Shown: piece by piece, positions 61,626-64,000 of the stretch
Layout of the letters: each line of letters starts with the position of its first letter
How positions within the stretch are numbered: position 1 is the first letter of the stretch
DNA from: Molossus alvarezi
Taxonomy: Eukaryota; Chordata; Mammalia; Chiroptera; Molossidae
Length of the DNA stretch: 64,000 bases
Direction of reading: 5' to 3'
Assembly (NCBI GenBank): GCA_037176705.1
Contig: JBAWUJ010000065.1
Span: forward strand, 310,001-374,000
The notes under the pieces: generated by a model
Seen by the model: the letters and a program-made list of their open reading frames with translations, nothing else
What the model was told of the DNA's origin: nothing
Database searches by the model: none
Program-made: the position numbers and the translations under genes

Positions 61626-64000
61626 GAAGGCAGAGAAGAAAAAAAATCAATCAATCATAAAATGAATATGAAAATACAATTAAAAAACAGGAAGACAGCT
61701 GAAGAGAACTGTGGGACAACTGGAAACGTAATGACATTTGCATCATAGGAGTCCCCAAATGGGCAAGTATTAGAGAATAGATTTGAAGAAATAGTGACAG
61801 AAAACATTCCTAACTTGGTGAAAGAAGAAGACATTTAAGTTTAAGAAGCACAGAGAGCTCCAAATAGGAAGAACCCAAACAGGCCCACACCAAGAAACAT
61901 AGTAATTAAAATGACAAAAATTAAAGACAAAGAGAGAATTCTAAAGGCAGCAAGAGATAAGCAACAGCTTACCTACAAAGGAAACCCCATAAGGCTCTCA
62001 CCTGACTTCTCCTCAAAAACACTACAGGCCACTACAGAAGGGAGTGCCATGAAGTAACCAAGGTCATAAAAACCAAGGATCTGAATCCAAGACGACTCTA
62101 TCCAGCAAGGCTATCATTCAAAAAGGGTCAAATAAAAAGCTTCCCAGACAAAAAAAAAAAAAAAAGGCTATGGGAATATATTGACACCACAGCAGCACTG
62201 CAAGATATGCTAAAAGGACTGCTGTAATTAATATAAGAAATAAGAAGAAAAATAGAACCACACAAAAAAATGGCAATAAATAAGTACATACCAACTATCA
62301 CCTTAAATGTGCATGGTTTGAATGCTCTAATGGAAAGACGTAGAGTAGATGACATGGAAATTGATCAAACAAAGCTGGGGATGGAGCAGGGAGGGAAAGG
62401 GAAGGAGGGTGTCAATAGGGGAAAAATGAAAAACATCTGTAACAAAAACAAATTGATAAATAAAAAAATTAAAGACAAAGAGAAAGCTGCCACTTTGAAA
62501 AATAATCAATGAAACAAAGAGCTGATTCTTTGAAAAGATAAACAAGATGCATCGATTCTTAGCCAGACTCAACAAGAAACAGAAAGAGAGGACCCCTGTA
62601 AACAAAATCAGAAACGTGAGGAGAAATAACAACTGACACCACAGAAATACAAAGGATCATTAAAATATACTACGAACAATTATATGCCAATAAGTTGGAT
62701 GATCTAGGCAAAATAAACAAATTTCTAGAAACAGAGTCTCCCAAAACTGAAACGGGAAGAGACAGAAAACTCGAACAGACCAATAACAACTAAGAAAATT
62801 GAAGATATCATCAGGAAACTTCCAGCAAACCAAACCCCAGACATACATGGCTTCATCGGGAGTTTTATCAAACAATCAAAGATCTAAAACCCATTCTCCT
62901 CAAACTATTTGAAGAAAATTCCAAGAAGACGAGGCTTCCAAACTCATTGTATGAATCCAAAATAATATAAATTCCAAAACCAGATAGAGACACTACAAAG
63001 AAACACAACTACAGGCCAATATCCCTGATGAAACACAGATGCCAAAATCCTTAACAAAATCTCAGCATTCAAATCCAGAAATACATCAAAAAAATTATTC
63101 ATCAAGTGGGATACATCCCAGGGAAGCAAGGATGGCACAATATTCCCGCATTAATAAATGTGACACAACACAAACAAAATAAAAGATAGAACCCATAAGA
63201 TCATATCAATAGATGCTAAAAAAAGCATTTGACAAAATCCAACACAGACCTTGAACAAGTTTATATGAAACGAAAAAAGACCCCTAAATGGCACAGTAAT
63301 ATACAAAATAAAGAACTAAGAAGGAGGGATCATAATACCAGGTATCAGATTATACTACAAAGCCACTGTAATCAAAACACCCTGGTACTGGCACAAGATC
63401 AGGCATATAGATCAATGGAACAGAACAGAGAACCCATAAATTGACCCAAATTATTATCCTCAATTAATACCGGACAAGATGGCAAGAGCATGCAGTGGAG
63501 TAAAATCAGCCTCTTCTGTAAACGGTGCTGGGAAAATTGGAGTTACTTGCAAAAACATGAAACTAGACTGCCAACATACACGATACACAGGATTAACTCA
63601 AGATGGATAAATGGCCTACATGTGACTTATAAATTTATAAAAATTCTAGAAGAAAATATAGGCAAAAAAATTCCAGACATTGCACAAAGCAGAATTTTTA
63701 TGGTTACAATGCGTAAGGCAAGGGAAACAAAGAAAAGAATGAACACATGGGACTAAAAAGCTTCTGCACAGCAAAAGAAACAAGCATCAATGTGGAAAGG
63801 GAACCCACTATATGATAGAGAATAACTGCCTACAGTACATCAGATAAGGGGTAAATTTACAGTATGTATAGCATCCTCATACACCTCAACAAAAGGAAGA
63901 CAAAGAATCCATTTCATGAATGGGCGGAGGACGTAAATAGACACTTCTCCCAACAGGACATACAAATGGCCAAGAAACATATGAAAAAATGCTCAACATC

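Larger units (their letters stand above)
60430..64000 (+). mobile_element. L1-J (lineage 2), composite L1 with two Ves insertions
   Basis: 5'UTR about 60430-60800, matching 25700-26240 and 40600-41020. ORF1 from about 60805, interrupted by two Ves SINEs and resuming at about 61640-62125. ORF2 starts MAINKYIPTITLNVHG at 62270, then switches after about 25 codons to an L1 3' end (about 62350-62475), then back to mid-ORF2 and RT. An RT deletion near 63240-63265 matches that in L1-F. It runs off the window end. ORF2 cannot be functional. Confidence 0.88.

Overview
The window is mammalian nuclear DNA, most likely from a bat. It holds several tRNA-derived SINEs whose heads, middle sections and CT-rich ends match the chiropteran Ves family as I know it. 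It is also packed with plus-strand LINE-1 (L1) sequence. Host-gene material is limited to short minus-strand exons with introns. There are no bacterial-type genes, CRISPR arrays or RNA genes. No species call is possible by eye.

Region 1 (1-24141) is a head-to-tail array of a 5294-5295 bp unit: four complete copies (starting at 1, 5295, 10590 and 15885) plus a fifth, right-hand copy at 21180. Each unit carries two minus-strand exons that read as the 5' end of a RalGDS/RGL-like gene. Exon 1 has 43 codons with a start ATG, and exon 2 has 38 codons. GT/AG splice sites are intact in all five copies. Each full unit also carries about 2.4 kb of broken L1 ORF2 and 3' sequence. The RalGDS catalytic exons are not in the window; they would lie left of position 1 if they exist. 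Copy 5 is a mosaic: nearly identical to the others up to about 22646, then clearly diverged. It keeps a native right flank where copies 1-4 switch to L1.

Region 2 (24142-28770) is a mixture of low-copy DNA, an old L1/HAL1-like remnant, an L1 with two tandem 5'UTR monomers, three Ves SINEs and one unidentified coiled-coil-like candidate exon on the minus strand (27173-27304).

Region 3 (28774-40280) holds three L1s of one lineage. The middle one is a hybrid, produced by a 3.88 kb tandem duplication whose crossover lies in 14 bp shared by two L1 5'UTRs.

Region 4 (40290-64000) is almost continuous plus-strand L1. It includes one nearly complete but dead element (40290-46020), two elements sharing the same odd composite structure (50483 and about 62240), and two sharing another deletion. 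Between L1s lies an unprocessed, inactivated copy of KCNK1 (TWIK-1 potassium channel) exon 1 with its splice donor (59996-60337, minus), followed by a 38-bp minisatellite.

No complete host gene is present. The candidates for biological interest are the multiplied RalGDS-like first exons and the KCNK1 exon copy.
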